From Nectonema munidae (Eukaryota > Nematomorpha > Nectonematoida > Nectonematidae): a stretch of 64,000 nt of DNA. The position numbers were made by a program, and so were the translations under genes. Positions 51,161 through 60,350 of the stretch are shown in pieces. Location: contig JAUIRK010001044.1 in NCBI GenBank assembly GCA_030549495.1, positions 168,925 through 232,924 of the forward strand. The letters run 5' to 3'. The stretch's first letter is position 1. Every line of letters starts with the position of its first letter. The notes below the pieces were generated by a model. It did not search any database, was not told the DNA's origin, and worked only from the letters and a program-made list of their open reading frames with translations.

Positions 51161-52936
51161 TCAAGAAGTGTTGCAGAGAGGACAAGTTAAAAAAGAATGC
51201 TTTTTGCAAATAAATCTTTTGCAACGAGCACACTTGCGCGTACCTCTCGTTCTTGGCTTGCAATCGGGTACAAAACAATATCCTCTGCTTGGAGAAAGAG
51301 CTTCTGAGATTGCAGGAGGTGCAGGAAATCCTAAGTAAGACAAAGCGCTCTTTATCGGCAAAGAAATTTGAGCAATAAGTGAACGATTTAGCATTGATTG
51401 TCTGCCTAGGCTTAGGGACAAGCTTTTCAAAAAAACTTTTCTTCCTCCATTTTTTGTAGAGATAGCTTTTTCGGAGCAATTGTGCTGGAAAATAACCCAT
51501 GAATTGTAAGCTGCAATGTCTATATAATTGGTAAATATCGCCATAGTCCAGCGCCTACTCGGTTTGTAACAGGTATATTCCCTTGCCATTCGGTTGAAAC
51601 TGTCAACACCACATTTATTTTCATTATAACATAATATTGTTTCTGGTTTGCTTTTGTTATTCGTTATGGTTACACTTCTTGTGTGTTGTGAAGACAAAAT
51701 GTATACAGGCTTGAAATTTTTTTTAGCATGTTTCAATGGTATGTATATTGAAAGCGATGCAAACCTACTATACACTATCTTGTTCTCAGTCTCTTGTAAG
51801 TTGAGAGTTTTCAAATACTTAGGTTTGAGTAAAGCCGGTACAAATCTACGATTTGGATTGACAGTACCGCAAATAGTCAAGTGTAGTCCAAGAGACCATT
51901 CTGCTAATTCGTGTGATGTGAAGAAGCGATCTAAATATATTCCACAGCCTTCAGGCAACTGACACTGTGAAATCAATCGCTTACAAACTGTAAGACTGGA
52001 GAAATAGTTTTTATCCGTTAGACCAGTAACGTAAAGCTCAGGCTTCATTACATAGAAAGTTTTAGAATCGTTCAAATGGAATATTTTCATTCCATAGTGG
52101 CCTGGTTTTATTCTATCATAAACCTTTACAGGCGAACCACCTCTAAATTTGATTAATTGCTCGTCAATTGTGACGGAGTCAAGTGGTGTCCAAAATCTAT
52201 GGCACTTATGAAAAAAACTATCATGTAGGTATCTTATTGGTGATATTTTGTCGTTTCTATCCCTTAGAGTTCTGTCGTCAAACCTAATGAAAATGTGAAT
52301 AAACATAAACATACGCCTGCCAATTGCTGCTCTAAGGAAGGGATCTCCAGTTTTTGAAAATAACTGACGCGTGATAATTTTTTGGTCTTTATTTTGGCCT
52401 ATATGAAGGATACAACCAAAGTAAGCAAAAAGATCGGAAATTTCAAATCTTTCGTAGCAGCTCTGTAGTTCTTCCCACTTGCAATTGGCATTACTAATAA
52501 AAATAAGTAAAAATTTTACGTGAAAATTTTTCAAAAGGAATTACCTGTAGTTTTCTGCAGCTTTTTTTCTAGTCATATCAACTATATAACTCATAAGATT
52601 AACATCAAAAAAAAGCTTGAAGATGTCAAATTCATTTCTCATTTCCACTGCTTCATTTGAAGGTCCAAATGGCCTAGGTGAAAGATTACGTCTGTTACGG
52701 CTCAAATTAGGGCCAATAACAGGGTTTAGAGGGGTCCACGTAAATTCAGTTCCATCTGGAGCCAAGAGGCTATCATCATCTATGATTTCATCCCGATTTT
52801 CTAAATCATCATCAGAGTTATCAAAACTTTCAACTTCAAACTCTTCTGAACTTTGAAAAATATCAGAAGCTATATCTTCAGAGCATTCAGAAAGCTCCTC
52901 TTCGTTGGATTCAGTAAAGGAAGATGAAGAACTCAT
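51161..52936 (-). CDS. PiggyBac transposase, two exons, near intact
   Basis: This DDE recombinase excises and integrates piggyBac DNA at TTAA in the nucleus. Exon 1 runs 52936-52545 and exon 2 52493-51161, giving about 574 residues after removal of a 51-bp intron, close to the ~600 of known piggyBac proteins. I chose the ATG at 52936 (MSSSSSFTE) because an acidic Ser-rich N-terminus is usual. An upstream in-frame ATG at 53008 adds 24 residues. Exon 1 ends FFDVNLMSYIVDMTRKKAAE. In exon 2, counted from an in-intron Met at 52534, catalytic Asp lie at 124 (TIDEQLIKFRGG), 202 (YLDRFFTS) and 311 (KCGVDSFNRM). The C-terminal domain is C-x4-C-x9-C-x2-C-x4-C-x2-H-x4-C-x2-C at 420-454. Asn replaces the second Asp of the usual GVDxxD. 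No internal stop is visible in the spliced frame. Confidence 0.9.
52494..52544 (-). other. 51-bp spliceosomal intron in the piggyBac transposase
   Basis: On the minus strand, CTACAG|GTAATT opens and TTTTTATTAG|TAATGCC closes it. It is AT-rich with GT...AG borders. Removal joins AAENYS to NANCKWEELQ in one frame. Without splicing the exon 1 frame stops at once (TAA just after the donor). The homologous donor (GTAAGT near 44775) is kept in copy 1. Confidence 0.82.
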
Positions 52937-53599
52937 ATTTTGTATAGTTGAAGTTAACAAAGATGATGTAGTGAAGCAGAACAATAACTGTTTGCGTATG
53001 AAAATCAATAACCGTGCAATGAGAAACTGTAGATAGATTTATCTGATTGTTTATTCTTTCCAAGGATTTCCCACATCTTGATTATTACGATGATGCAAGA
53101 TTCGCGTCACAACGAGTTGATCGATATCTTTAGTGGTCGTTATTCGAGGTGTTTGGTGCTGGGAGAAAGATATAAATTATGCACTGTGCACAGCTGTTCT
53201 CTTCTGTTCATAGAGCATATAACATGTCATTGCTGAGTTCTTAGTGACTTACATTTCGTGTTTTTCCATAAATAAATTTTTTTATAATATATTTAATCAA
53301 TTTTATTCTTTTGTTCATAAAATAGTTGGATTTTAAACTTTGTAGCATTAGAAATAAAAATTTAAAATAGATGGCGCTCAATTTTTTTAGGGTTTTTTAA
53401 ACACAAAAAAATGTGTTTTTTCGAATTTTACCTTTTTTTCTTAAATGTGATAATTCATCAAGTGTAGTCTATAAGGACAATTATAGGCTGATATAAAGTA
53501 AAATTGTGGCACTAAAATTCTAGACCATGCTTAAAAACAATTTATTTTGAATATGGGCTTTTTACTCCATTATGGTGGTAATGGTGTTGCATCAAAACA

Positions 53600-53615
53600 G
53601 TGTGGTAAGCGAAGA
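53600..53615 (-). repeat. Right terminal inverted repeat of piggyBac copy 2
   Basis: The minus strand reads TCTTCGCTTACCACAC, next to TTAA at 53616-53619. It has one mismatch to the left TIR. Confidence 0.9.
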
Positions 53616-53849
53616 TTAACCTATTTTTTTAATTTTATTGTTCCAAATCCTGAAAATTAAACAAATTCTCGATAAAAATCTTTCCTAAACTCATTTTTTT
53701 CAAAATTTGATTTTATTGTTAAAAGTTTAACTTAATTTTTTTGACTTTTTGGCTATAAAAAGTAGATATCTTTTTAGAAATTATGTTTATTTTGAACGAA
53801 CATTTAAACTTGAAAAAACATAGGTAATAGAGAAAAAAATTATGATGTG

Positions 53850-55118
53850 TTAAAATAAAATAAAAAATATTTGATGGCAAGAAATTTCTATCTTTTGCCA
53901 AAGAATCTTTCTTCTGCTACCGAAGTAGACTGACAATTTTGTAAAACTAGATAAATTGAAGGGGAAATCTTTGGATTCTATTATTTTAGTAATATCGTTG
54001 TCTTTCATTCTTTTATCTAAATAATCCTTGATACAGCTTTCGTCTTTTTTAAAATTGAAGGCTTCATATACCTCAAATGCCTTCTTTATAATAAAGTTTG
54101 TGGACAAATTATCGTTTATTATCTCACAAATACATGAATAGCGTTCTTTGATATTCATGAGCTGCTCAACTATTGCATCGTTTTTAAGAGCCTTTTTTGT
54201 TCTGTTCAAAATGAGGCTATTCGTGTCTTCAATGCTTTGAACAATTTTTTGACTGTAGGAAGATTTTCGCTATAGTAAAAAGCAGCTCTGAGCCATGGAG
54301 TCCAACCTGTTACAATAGGGCAAGGAGGAGTGTCAATTTCTTTTAACAAAGCTTTTCCTTTTTTATTTTTAACTGTAAGCATTTTCATTGCGCTTATCAA
54401 TTCATCCACTTTATAAAAAACGCGTACTTTCATGGCACAATTGTGCATAAGATGAGCAAAACAAGTAACATGAAAAAGATTTTCATATAATAGCTTTAAT
54501 GTTTTTGTTGCGGATATGTTGTAGCTGCATCAGAAATGAACAATAAAATTTTTTTATCTCAACTTGAAAATCTTTCAAAACATCATCTACCAGCTGTAAA
54601 ACCTTATTGGCATTAGCATGCTCTTCCAAAATCTCACACTTCACCAACTAGCTTTTTTGTGGAATCCTAACAAAATATTACAAATAATATTTGAAAATAT
54701 TTCAGTCTCGTATAGTATAAGAAATAGTTTCTTGCCGAGTAGATGCGCTTTTATTTCAATGAGTTTTTCTACTGACATTTCTTCCACCATTTTTCTACTC
54801 TGACTTACATGGGTGATTAAGCTTATGTAGAGGTATATTAGCCTCTAGAAATGACCTGACTATTTTTTTCGAAAATTTTTTATTTAAACATTGCACAAAG
54901 GTGTTGTTTATATTTTTGTTTTTTTGCCATCATATCTTTAAAACTTTTATGTTTTTTGAGCTTTTATGACTCTCGACAGAAAAAAGTTTGTCAAATTTAA
55001 CCTTTACGCTGCACAGTTCACAAAACAAATTAACATCAAGATCTACAGCAAACTCATCTGGGTACTTTGCGATAATATTTTGAACTGTTGATTTTGAACT
55101 TTTTGTAACCTTAGGCAT
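53850..55118 (-). pseudogene. hAT-family transposase pseudogene with CGGBP1-like N-terminus
   Basis: The N-terminal piece 55118-54930 starts MPKVTKSSKS and has LFCELCSVKVKFDK then ESH, a BED/CGGBP1-like zinc finger (C-x2-C...H) seen on many arthropod hAT proteins. The middle (54600-54450) keeps VLQLVDDVLKDFQVEIKK, LFISDAAT, LYENLFHVTCFAHL and MHNCAM, the hallmark S-D-A-A and H-x-T-C-x-A-H region of hAT transposases. It then runs through 54448-54206 (CPIVTGWTPWLRAAFYYSE) and 54209-53850. The frame changes several times, and part of the segment between zinc finger and core (54620-54930) is unreadable. No terminal repeats or 8-bp duplication were found. Presumed inactive. Confidence 0.78.
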
Positions 55119-57121
55119 TTAATAATCTAAAATAAAGCAGAAAATTAGAAAAAAATAAAATAACGTAAAAACTTATTTTTTCAAAATGAAAACAAAGTTC
55201 TTGCTAATACATTAAATGAAGAGGGCACATAAGTTATGCTGGTTTGATAAAGTTGAAAAAATTTATTAAAAATAATAAAAAATAATTTTAATTAAAAAAT
55301 AAATATAATTTATCAGTAAAATCTCTGACATTGTTTTTTTTAATATTTCTCATGATTAATGGTCAAAATATGAGTTTTAGAAAAAAATTTTGATTCAAAA
55401 TTAATTTTTTGACTCTATTGACCTAAAAAAAATTTTTTTTGGCAAAATTTTTCAAAAATATCACATTATTTTAATTTTTTGCTGATTCCTTATGAAGACT
55501 TTACCCAATTTCTTAAACGTCAAAAATAGAAAAAAAAATATTTCTTTGACTTTTAACTGTCCTAGTTATTAATAACAAGATAAGCAAGGACTATGTTTTA
55601 GAAAATAATTTGTTGATGATCAATTTTATTCATATACGTAGAAAAACAATGTTTTTATTTAAAAGGTTGACTAAGGAAGTGAATGACTTGGCAAATAGTT
55701 CTAAAGAATTTTGGTAAAGTTTCAGAAGCTGCTTTTGATCCAAAAAGTTTCATTGTGGCACATGAATTTAAAACTTTTAAACGCTTTATCAATTCAAAAC
55801 AAAGTTAAATTTGTTAAGTATTAAATTGTTAAGGGGAAATTTTGTAGGCATCACTTTTATTGCCGATGTGATAGAAAACTAAGACTTTATAAAAATGAAA
55901 AATTTTAATCTCTCATTATATTGCGTCGTTCATAGGCTATTATATCGAAGAAATAAATGTGGTAAAATATTAATTATAATTTTATTAAAAAAATTATTTT
56001 GTTTTTACTTTTTGTTTACATTGCTCTCATTTGTCAGAAAACTATGCGGAGTTTACTGTTTAAGAGATTTCTTATTTCGCAGTAGATTTAAGAGTAATAA
56101 GCATACACTTTTGCTAAATTTGTAGCAACAGTTGAACTACTTTCTAAATTAGCATCTTGCTCTCCAAGGATATTAATTGCTTCTTTCATATGGAAAATGC
56201 TTCATCTAACTGTTTTGTAGCAATTTTTCATCTTCAATTTTTTCTTCCTTTTCAATCTTTGTTATTTCTAATTACTCTTCATTTGTAATTTCATCTCTGC
56301 CAGCATCTTCATCTGAAATATATTTCTAGTTGTAAAAACACAGTTCGTAAAAATGAGATTTCGTAAAGCCGTGTTTCGTAAGACGAGGTTTTTGAAATGT
56401 ATTTTGGTAAAACTTTTTTTACAATTTGAAGAAATACTTGGCACTCAGCTTTAAGTTGGTAAAAAGTTAAGCAGATTTTAACTTTTTTTATAGTCAAGAG
56501 TATCGTTTTCATGAAGCATAATAAACATTCTAGTTTTTGAACGTTAAGATACTCGGTATTACCCTGGTTTGGAGTTTCAAAAGATTCCCAAAGTTTTATA
56601 TTAAAGTCTGTAAACATGTTTATGAAGTCGGAATTTAACCTATCTAATATTTCAACAAGTCTACGTAAATGATATTTTTTCCCTTTCTAAAAACAGGCTA
56701 CTAAAGAACATTCAAAATTTTCCTGAACATCATTTTTCTTTTTAAAACGATCTTCAAATAGTCCAGGAACACATTCTTCAAAAATTAAAAAAAATTAGGG
56801 ATATATATGTAGACACAACGAGGTTAACACTTGAGGAGGAAGTAAAAAGAGTTGTATTTTGCAAAGAACAACGAAAATGATCGTTCGCAGGTTTAACAAA
56901 GTTTGTGATCATTTTCGAGTATTTATATTTTTGTTACTTGGTTTTTTGTTTTGAACTTAAAAAATTGCGAAAATAACCTCTTTGAAATAAAGCTGATATA
57001 AATTCCTGATGTCAACTTATGAACGCAGACAGGTAAAAGAAAAGCAGTATTTGATCATCATATAACACTATTCATTTTTATATAGGCATCTCTATCTTTT
57101 CAACTACGTCTATTGTTCATA
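55119..57121. other. AT-rich DNA, no supported gene
   Basis: Mostly A/T runs. On the minus strand around 56100-56620 there are patches of plausible protein, MKEAINILGEQDANLE and DEDAGRDEITNEE, and an open frame at 56617-56309 (LKAECQVFLQIVKKVLP). They suggest an old transposase C-terminus, but I cannot assign a family. The + strand frame at 55895-56125 shows no domain. Confidence 0.4.
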
Positions 57122-57129
57122 CTCACACG

Positions 57130-57665
57130 CATGGGCCTCGCTAATATCTTAAAAGTAGGGGGGACATTCTTGAAAGTAAAATTTTTTTAAACTTACAAAA
57201 TTAGATTTAGGAAAAATTAAACGACACATTCGTAATAACTAATACTTTTTTTATGTTTTTAAATATAAATATTAAAAAAATATATTATCTAAATCAATCT
57301 TAAATATTCACTGTTGTCCAATTCAGACATTTCACAGATAATTGAATATATATATTCACATCTTTCAAAACAAATATTAAATCGTCTTCACTATAAACAT
57401 GTGTTTCTTGTGAAGAACATATTAGACATTTTTATAGGTATCACATATTCACATGACATGTTTTATGATGTGTATATGCATACAAGATACAAGATCTGAT
57501 TATAACTCCTTTATATATGCTGTGTCAATTTCTATTTATGTATATAAAAATAACTGAAAATATCGTATTTTCTTTCAAAAAGTGGAGGGTACTTTTCCTT
57601 TTTTTTTTTCAAAAGTGGGGGGGGGGGGGATTTGTCCCCTCGTCCCCCTTAAAATGAGGCCCCTG
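57130..57665. mobile_element. hAT-type non-autonomous element, 536 bp
   Basis: The ends are CATGGGCCTCGC on the left and, as complement, CAGGGGCCTCATT on the right. An exact 8-bp CTCACACG flanks both sides (57122-57129 and 57666-57673). G runs lie near both ends (GTAGGGGGGACA, and a G13 tract near 57616). There is no transposase. It is the same structural class as 47925-48510. Confidence 0.82.
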
Positions 57666-57794
57666 CTCACACGCATTATATTTAATGAAGAACGTCTTAA
57701 ATATAATTTGATCTTACCCTTGATAACTACTCCTTTTAATGATAGAATTGATGTCAGAATAGCACATTGTCAAATGCATGTAACGTAGGAGAAG

Positions 57795-58017
57795 TATCAC
57801 TTAGGGCGGGTGCTAATTTGCCCGCCCCTTGAAAGATCTAATAAAACTTGAAAAAGCAGAAAACTGAACAATAGAGTTACACAAAATAAGAAGACAAACT
57901 GTAGCAAGTCAAAACTCCTTTTTGTGTTATTGCAAGAATTCAATAAAGTAAAAAATATGACCCCCGGCCTCTATTTAGTGACGCTTGGGGCAACTGCCTC
58001 TTTCAATCCGCCTATGG
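57795..58017. mobile_element. Possible short hAT-like element
   Basis: The left side is CACTTAGGGCGGG. The right side is CCGCCTATG, whose complement CATAGGCGG resembles the left end. Flanking GAGAAGTA and GAGTAGTA are similar but not identical, so the duplication is doubtful. The interior has G/C-rich ends (CCCCCGGCCTC) like the other elements. Confidence 0.35.
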
Positions 58018-58264
58018 AGTAGTAGGAGGCTTTTAATGTTCATTATCAAAATAGGATGACTTAAATACATTCTTATCTCGTAGGCATTATAGACTAAGCT
58101 TCACTCTCGCTTTTCCCTTTGGCGCCTAACTCAATTATATTTTTGTTGTTCTACTTCCTTTAAATATTCGCTAACTCTGGTCCCTGATGTATATTTTTGC
58201 CATTTTTAAGAAGGTTAACAGTGATGAAGATGTATTGTTTTGGTACACCCTTAAAAAATCTTCG

Positions 58265-58543
58265 ATGGAGAGCTCTGTAACAAAAAATGGGACATGTTCT
58301 TTTGATGCAAGTGATCTAGCTCTTATAAATCGCTCAAAGTATAATGTCTTCACACTATTTGGTGCTGGAGCCACTGTGATATCCTTGGTATATGGCATCC
58401 TCAACTTGTACAAGAATAATGTTCCAAATCAACGAAAAGCGATGTTTGGGCGTGTCTTTTTTCAGGGTTTTGCGATTGCTAGCTTTACTCTTGGCGGTGT
58501 GTATGGAACTTACAAAATTAATAGGAAAAACGATAAAAAATAG
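58265..58543 (+). CDS. HIG1-domain protein (HIGD1-like), single exon
   Basis: The 92-residue frame starts MESSVTKNG; an in-frame ATG at 58187 would add 26 residues. Two membrane segments are visible, FTLFGAGATVISLVYGILN and VFFQGFAIASFTLGGVYGTY, separated by a basic loop (NNVPNQRKAMFGR). This is the layout of HIG1 proteins, small inner-mitochondrial-membrane factors linked to respiratory complexes III and IV and hypoxia. The RVFFQGF phrase matches the conserved R-x3-Q-G-F of the family. The His/Arg and the Ile/Gln usually found upstream in the (Q/I)x3(R/H)xRx3Q motif are not kept in register, nor is the N-P-x-V-P-I-G start of helix 1. An AATAAA lies 45 bp after the stop. With no intron in a transposon-rich setting, a retrogene or a diverged paralogue is possible. 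Confidence 0.6.
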   Translation: MESSVTKNGTCSFDASDLALINRSKYNVFTLFGAGATVISLVYGILNLYKNNVPNQRKAMFGRVFFQGFAIASFTLGGVYGTYKINRKNDKK

Positions 58544-58587
58544 TTGCTTACTTTTTTATAAATGCTTTGTAAATGTAATCATAGTTT

Positions 58588-58593
58588 AATAAA
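58588..58593 (+). promoter_or_regulatory. Poly(A) signal AATAAA after the HIG1 frame
   Basis: AATAAA lies 45 bp downstream of the stop codon at 58541-58543, a normal distance for a short 3' UTR. No poly(A) tract follows. Confidence 0.5.
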
Positions 58594-59208
58594 ACATAAT
58601 TTGGTTTATATATACTCTATCTTGGAGTCCGTTTAAAACTTTTTGACTCGCGTCTCTATCATACTTTTATGTTGTATGGCTTGAAACCCAGGTTGGGCAT
58701 AGACATCATGTATCCTTTCACCCGTCTTATTGAAATTTAGTATGCATTACAATGGGACACATTAATTAGCCGTATTTAAAAGTTCCTTCTCCTCAGCATA
58801 AGCAATTATATAAAATTGGCTGATCTATATCTCTTATTTTTTGACATTTCCTAAAGTCTCTAGGGGCATCTTTTGCTACTAATTTCAAGGTATTTGGATG
58901 ACCCTTCCGTGTTAAAAACTGTCAATCAAAATCCAAGCTCTATTTTTTAGGCTAATATTAGTTATGCTTTTGAAAATTTATGATGCTGTACAGTTTCTAA
59001 CGCATACCCTATATGCCAATTCTTGAGCAATGAGCACGTTTATGTTGTCTTAAAAATAACTTTCGACTTATACACCGAACATAAAATTCCAAGTTTCTAT
59101 GAACTATGCGTCTTCGAAATAACGGCAATATTGGTTGAAGAGATTTTGTGGACAAAACGATTAGAGATTTGAGGAAGAATGCTGCCAAAATAGGTGAAAT
59201 GCGTCGTT
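58594..59208. other. No gene seen
   Basis: Unique AT-rich sequence with no coding frame or element ends that I can support. The last ~70 bp contain the alternative frame described at 59209. Confidence 0.5.
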
Positions 59209-59358
59209 ATGGTCAAGCGAGCTCTCAAAAATGCTTCATTCAACAGAACATGGCGCGACAAGGAAGATAATAAAGATGACGATTTTTACGCTGGTAAATT
59301 TATTGCAGAAGAGTGGCAAGAACTATTGGGTGGCAGTGAAGAAAACGACGAATTTTGA
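59209..59358 (+). CDS. Unrecognised 49-codon frame, possible exon or remnant
   Basis: The frame starts MVKRALKNASFNRTW and ends EEWQELLGGSEENDEF. It is strongly charged with an acidic tail and has less A/T-driven codon use than its surroundings. AATAAA at 59376 lies 18 bp after the stop. Just upstream another frame (about 59140-59262) reads DFVDKTIRDLRKNAAKIGEM, also protein-like. The pair may be one old coding region with a frame change near 59210-59250, or a terminal exon. I recognise no family. Confidence 0.3.
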   Translation: MVKRALKNASFNRTWRDKEDNKDDDFYAGKFIAEEWQELLGGSEENDEF

Positions 59359-59619
59359 ACATTTAATATTCTAAAAATAAATTATTTTTTTAATTTTTTG
59401 TATTTGTAAACTATAAATATAACGTTTAACTTGATGATTTACTTACAGCTAACTGGGAGTACAAGGAACTATATCAAATGTCAACATTTTGTTGTTAAAT
59501 TTAGAGGTGACATACATCGAGTCGATTATATACCGGAATACGATACCACTTTCTATAATTTTATTAATATACAGCTATTTGGTAGAAAATGTCAATCAAA
59601 AATTAGATCAATAGTAAAA

Positions 59620-60350
59620 TTTTCTCCAAAAATATCATTCAAATTTTAGGTGTATTTTCATACCGAATCATTGATCATGATGATTTTATTTATTGATCTA
59701 GTAATTAGGGGATGAAGTGTTGGAAAGTGACAATAAAAATTGTGATAGATGCTTGAAAATTGTTTTCAAAAGTATAACTCAAATTGTAATATGTTCTTGA
59801 TCCTACCGGATAGAGTTAAAGACTTATACCTCCATCAAATCACCTTCGATCACCTCTAATCCCAGCAACACTTCCAGTCGACTAAGCCGATTACAGGTTC
59901 CCTTCTGACCAGCTCACAACAGACCTCATTCTTACTTCGACTTCTTCATTTAGTTTTACTCCTATTCTTTTGAAAAAGGACACAGTCGTGTTCGAAAATA
60001 TTTGAAAATTATTTTTCAATAAATTTTGATTCTTTTTTTTCCGTTTTATATACAATCAAATTTTAAATATTTTTATACTAAATCAACAATGATGATTTCA
60101 TTTCTAGATTCAGTTTTCGTGAAAAGCTTCTAAAATATTTGGAAGTGAGATTTATATCTGGCGTCTATATTAGATTTGAAATTTCATATTGCTATAATTT
60201 CGAACACAACACTTTTAAATCGCTATTTGGTTGAAACTTGAAACTAAATTTTGATTATGTATGAAATTGTCTGCGAAAATATCATTCAAATTTTAAATAA
60301 AAAATATTCTTTAATACGAAATCGAGCATTCTGATTTAATTTCTCAATTA
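59620..60350 (+). repeat. Degenerate AT-rich repeat related to 41801-42030
   Basis: Copies share AAATATCATTCAAATTTTA and TATACTAAATCAA-type phrases: 60050 (TTTTTATACTAAATCAACA), 60281 (TTTAATACGAAATCGAGCA) and 59620 (CATACCGAATCATTGATCA). Spacing is irregular, a few hundred bp. No gene lies in this stretch. Confidence 0.45.

Larger units (their letters stand above)
49573..53615 (-). mobile_element. PiggyBac element copy 2, 4.04 kb, TIRs and TTAA intact
   Basis: The left end is TTAA (49569-49572) followed by CCTTCGCTTACCACAC. The right end is the complement TCTTCGCTTACCACAC followed by TTAA (53616-53619). These are 16-bp terminal inverted repeats with one mismatch and the TTAA duplication that defines piggyBac. 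Subterminal inverted copies of AACGCCATCT (49871) and AGCGCCATCT (53378-53369, minus strand) lie 240-300 bp from each end. A GGCTTTTTACTCCAT phrase occurs near both ends in the same orientation (49592 and 53556). A third end-like sequence sits inside at 50831. The element carries a near-intact transposase and, beside it, a second broken transposase C-terminus. Confidence 0.88.

Noticed and set aside
51648-51962. Plus-strand frames over the piggyBac genes (also 52617-52856, 44781-45050, 42447-42647)
   Set aside because: They lie antisense to the transposase coding strand and show no domain of their own.
56309-56617. A 102-codon minus-strand gene
   Set aside because: No recognisable motif. Neighbouring protein-like patches are in other frames. 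At best an unassigned transposase remnant.
58171-58413. Minus-strand 80-codon frame
   Set aside because: Antisense to the HIG1 frame, with no domain.
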